DNA of 5,456 nucleotides. It comes from Phycisphaerae bacterium (GTDB lineage Bacteria; Planctomycetota; Phycisphaerae; UBA1845; PWPN01). Shown here piece by piece: positions 4,900 to 5,456 of the stretch. Location of the stretch: assembly GCA_026647385.1 (NCBI GenBank), contig JAPKGY010000275.1, positions 1 through 5,456 on the forward strand, given 5' to 3'. Under the pieces are notes generated by a model. The model had not been told where the DNA came from and ran no database searches. It saw only the letters and a list, made by a program, of their open reading frames with translations. Position 1 is the stretch's first letter, and each line of letters starts with the position of its first letter. The position numbers were made by a program, and so were the translations under genes.

Positions 4900-4904
4900 G
4901 GAGG
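4900..4904 (+). promoter_or_regulatory. Ribosome binding site (GGAGG) that bears on the protease start
   Basis: GGAGGT lies 9 nt before a GTG at 4914, an ideal spacing, but 21 nt before the ATG at 4926. A second GGAG (4916-4919) is 6 nt before that ATG. The two starts are in frame and differ by four residues, so either, or both, may be used. Confidence 0.45.
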
Positions 4905-4925
4905 TCATCGACCGTGGAGCAACCG

Positions 4926-5456
4926 ATGCCGTCAATGCCGCCGACACCGCCGACGCCGCCGACAACCCCAACACCGCCCGTACCGCGACCGCCGGCGCCT
5001 CGTGCCGACGACAGCCGCAGGCTGTTCTGGCTCGTGCTGATTCTGGCGGGTTTGGCAGGCGGTCTGCTCTATCGGCAGGTGGCCGAGGTGTTCCGGACCT
5101 CGTCCGTCGAGCCGCGGGCGATCACGCCTCGGGGGAGTCTGAGCGAGCAGGAGCAGACGACGATCGCGATTTTCAAGGAGGCCTCGCCGTCCGTCGTCTA
5201 CATCACCAACGTCGCGGTCTGGACCGACCGCCTCGGTCTCAACGTGCAGGAGATTCCTCGAGGGATGGGCTCGGGTTTCGTCTGGGACAGCCAGGGCCAC
5301 ATCGTCACCAACTTTCATGTGATCCTCAACGCGGACGCGGTCAAGGTCACGACCGGCGATCACCGATCGATTGACGCTGACGTGATTGGCGTGGCTCCGG
5401 ACAAGGATGTGGCGGTTCTTCGCCTGCGTGGCGGCGGGGGCGGACTGCGCCCGATC
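4926..5456 (+). CDS. HtrA/DegP-family serine protease, membrane-anchored, 3' end outside window
   Basis: The frame is open from here to the last base and encodes 177 residues of a trypsin-like HtrA protease, an envelope protein quality-control enzyme. Residues 1-28 are Pro-rich with three PPT repeats and probably cytoplasmic. RR at 31-32 precedes a single hydrophobic segment (about 33-48), which would anchor the protein with the protease outside the inner membrane. The protease domain begins near residue 77: PSVVYI at 88-93, GMGSGFVWD at 113-121, GHIVTNFHV at 124-132 with catalytic H131, and DKDVAVLRL at 159-167 with catalytic D161. The nucleophilic Ser and any PDZ domains lie beyond 5456. 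Whether it is an active protease therefore cannot be judged. The start is ATG 4926, with GTG 4914 an in-frame alternative. It follows ligA by 183 nt with hairpins between, so it is probably a separate unit. Confidence 0.9.
   Translation, partial: MPSMPPTPPTPPTTPTPPVPRPPAPRADDSRRLFWLVLILAGLAGGLLYRQVAEVFRTSSVEPRAITPRGSLSEQEQTTIAIFKEASPSVVYITNVAVWTDRLGLNVQEIPRGMGSGFVWDSQGHIVTNFHVILNADAVKVTTGDHRSIDADVIGVAPDKDVAVLRLRGGGGGLRPI

Noticed and set aside
4832..5374. Plus-strand 180-codon frame overlapping the protease
   Set aside because: It is an out-of-frame shadow. The neighbouring frame encodes clear HtrA motifs with the catalytic His and Asp and stays open to the window end.

Overview
This is a high-GC bacterial window. 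It holds four protein genes, one tRNA gene and several structured or repetitive intergenic stretches. Gene content (an ECF-type sigma factor with an unusual linker, a very small beta-carbonic-anhydrase-like protein, LigA, a membrane-anchored HtrA protease) and mostly modest Shine-Dalgarno signals would fit a Planctomycetota-like organism. That assignment is an inference; nothing here is taxonomically decisive.

Layout. Positions 1-383 are non-coding, with an AT-rich left edge, two direct copies of a G5/C6 hairpin motif and a perfect 17-nt stem-loop. A minus-strand ECF sigma factor gene follows (384-1157), with a plausible -35/-10 promoter and ribosome binding site. Positions 1158-1555 hold several hairpins but no supported gene. 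A minus-strand small beta-carbonic-anhydrase-like gene lies at 1556-1945. Next come a tandem array of ten octamers (2081-2160), an inverted degenerate partner (2219-2255), a hairpin that abuts a tRNA 3' end, and a class II tRNA-Ser(GGA) on the minus strand (2271-2358) with a good promoter. The 353-bp gap before ligA contains an elaborate palindrome of palindromes at 2554-2607, capped by a UACG tetraloop. Its two non-Watson-Crick pairs are G-U only if the plus strand is transcribed.

The plus strand then carries a complete ligA (2712-4742), two adjacent hairpins, and the 5' part of an HtrA/DegP-type serine protease (from 4926, or GTG at 4914) that runs off the right edge. It stays open to the last base and contains the catalytic His and Asp.

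The genes do not form an obvious pathway. The sigma factor, carbonic anhydrase and tRNA are read leftward and probably independently; ligA and the protease are read rightward. The parts most worth a second look are the 2554-2607 element, the CX3CX2C motif in the sigma-factor linker, and the octamer array with its inverted partner beside the tRNA. I did not find convincing evidence of a complete undescribed multi-gene system.
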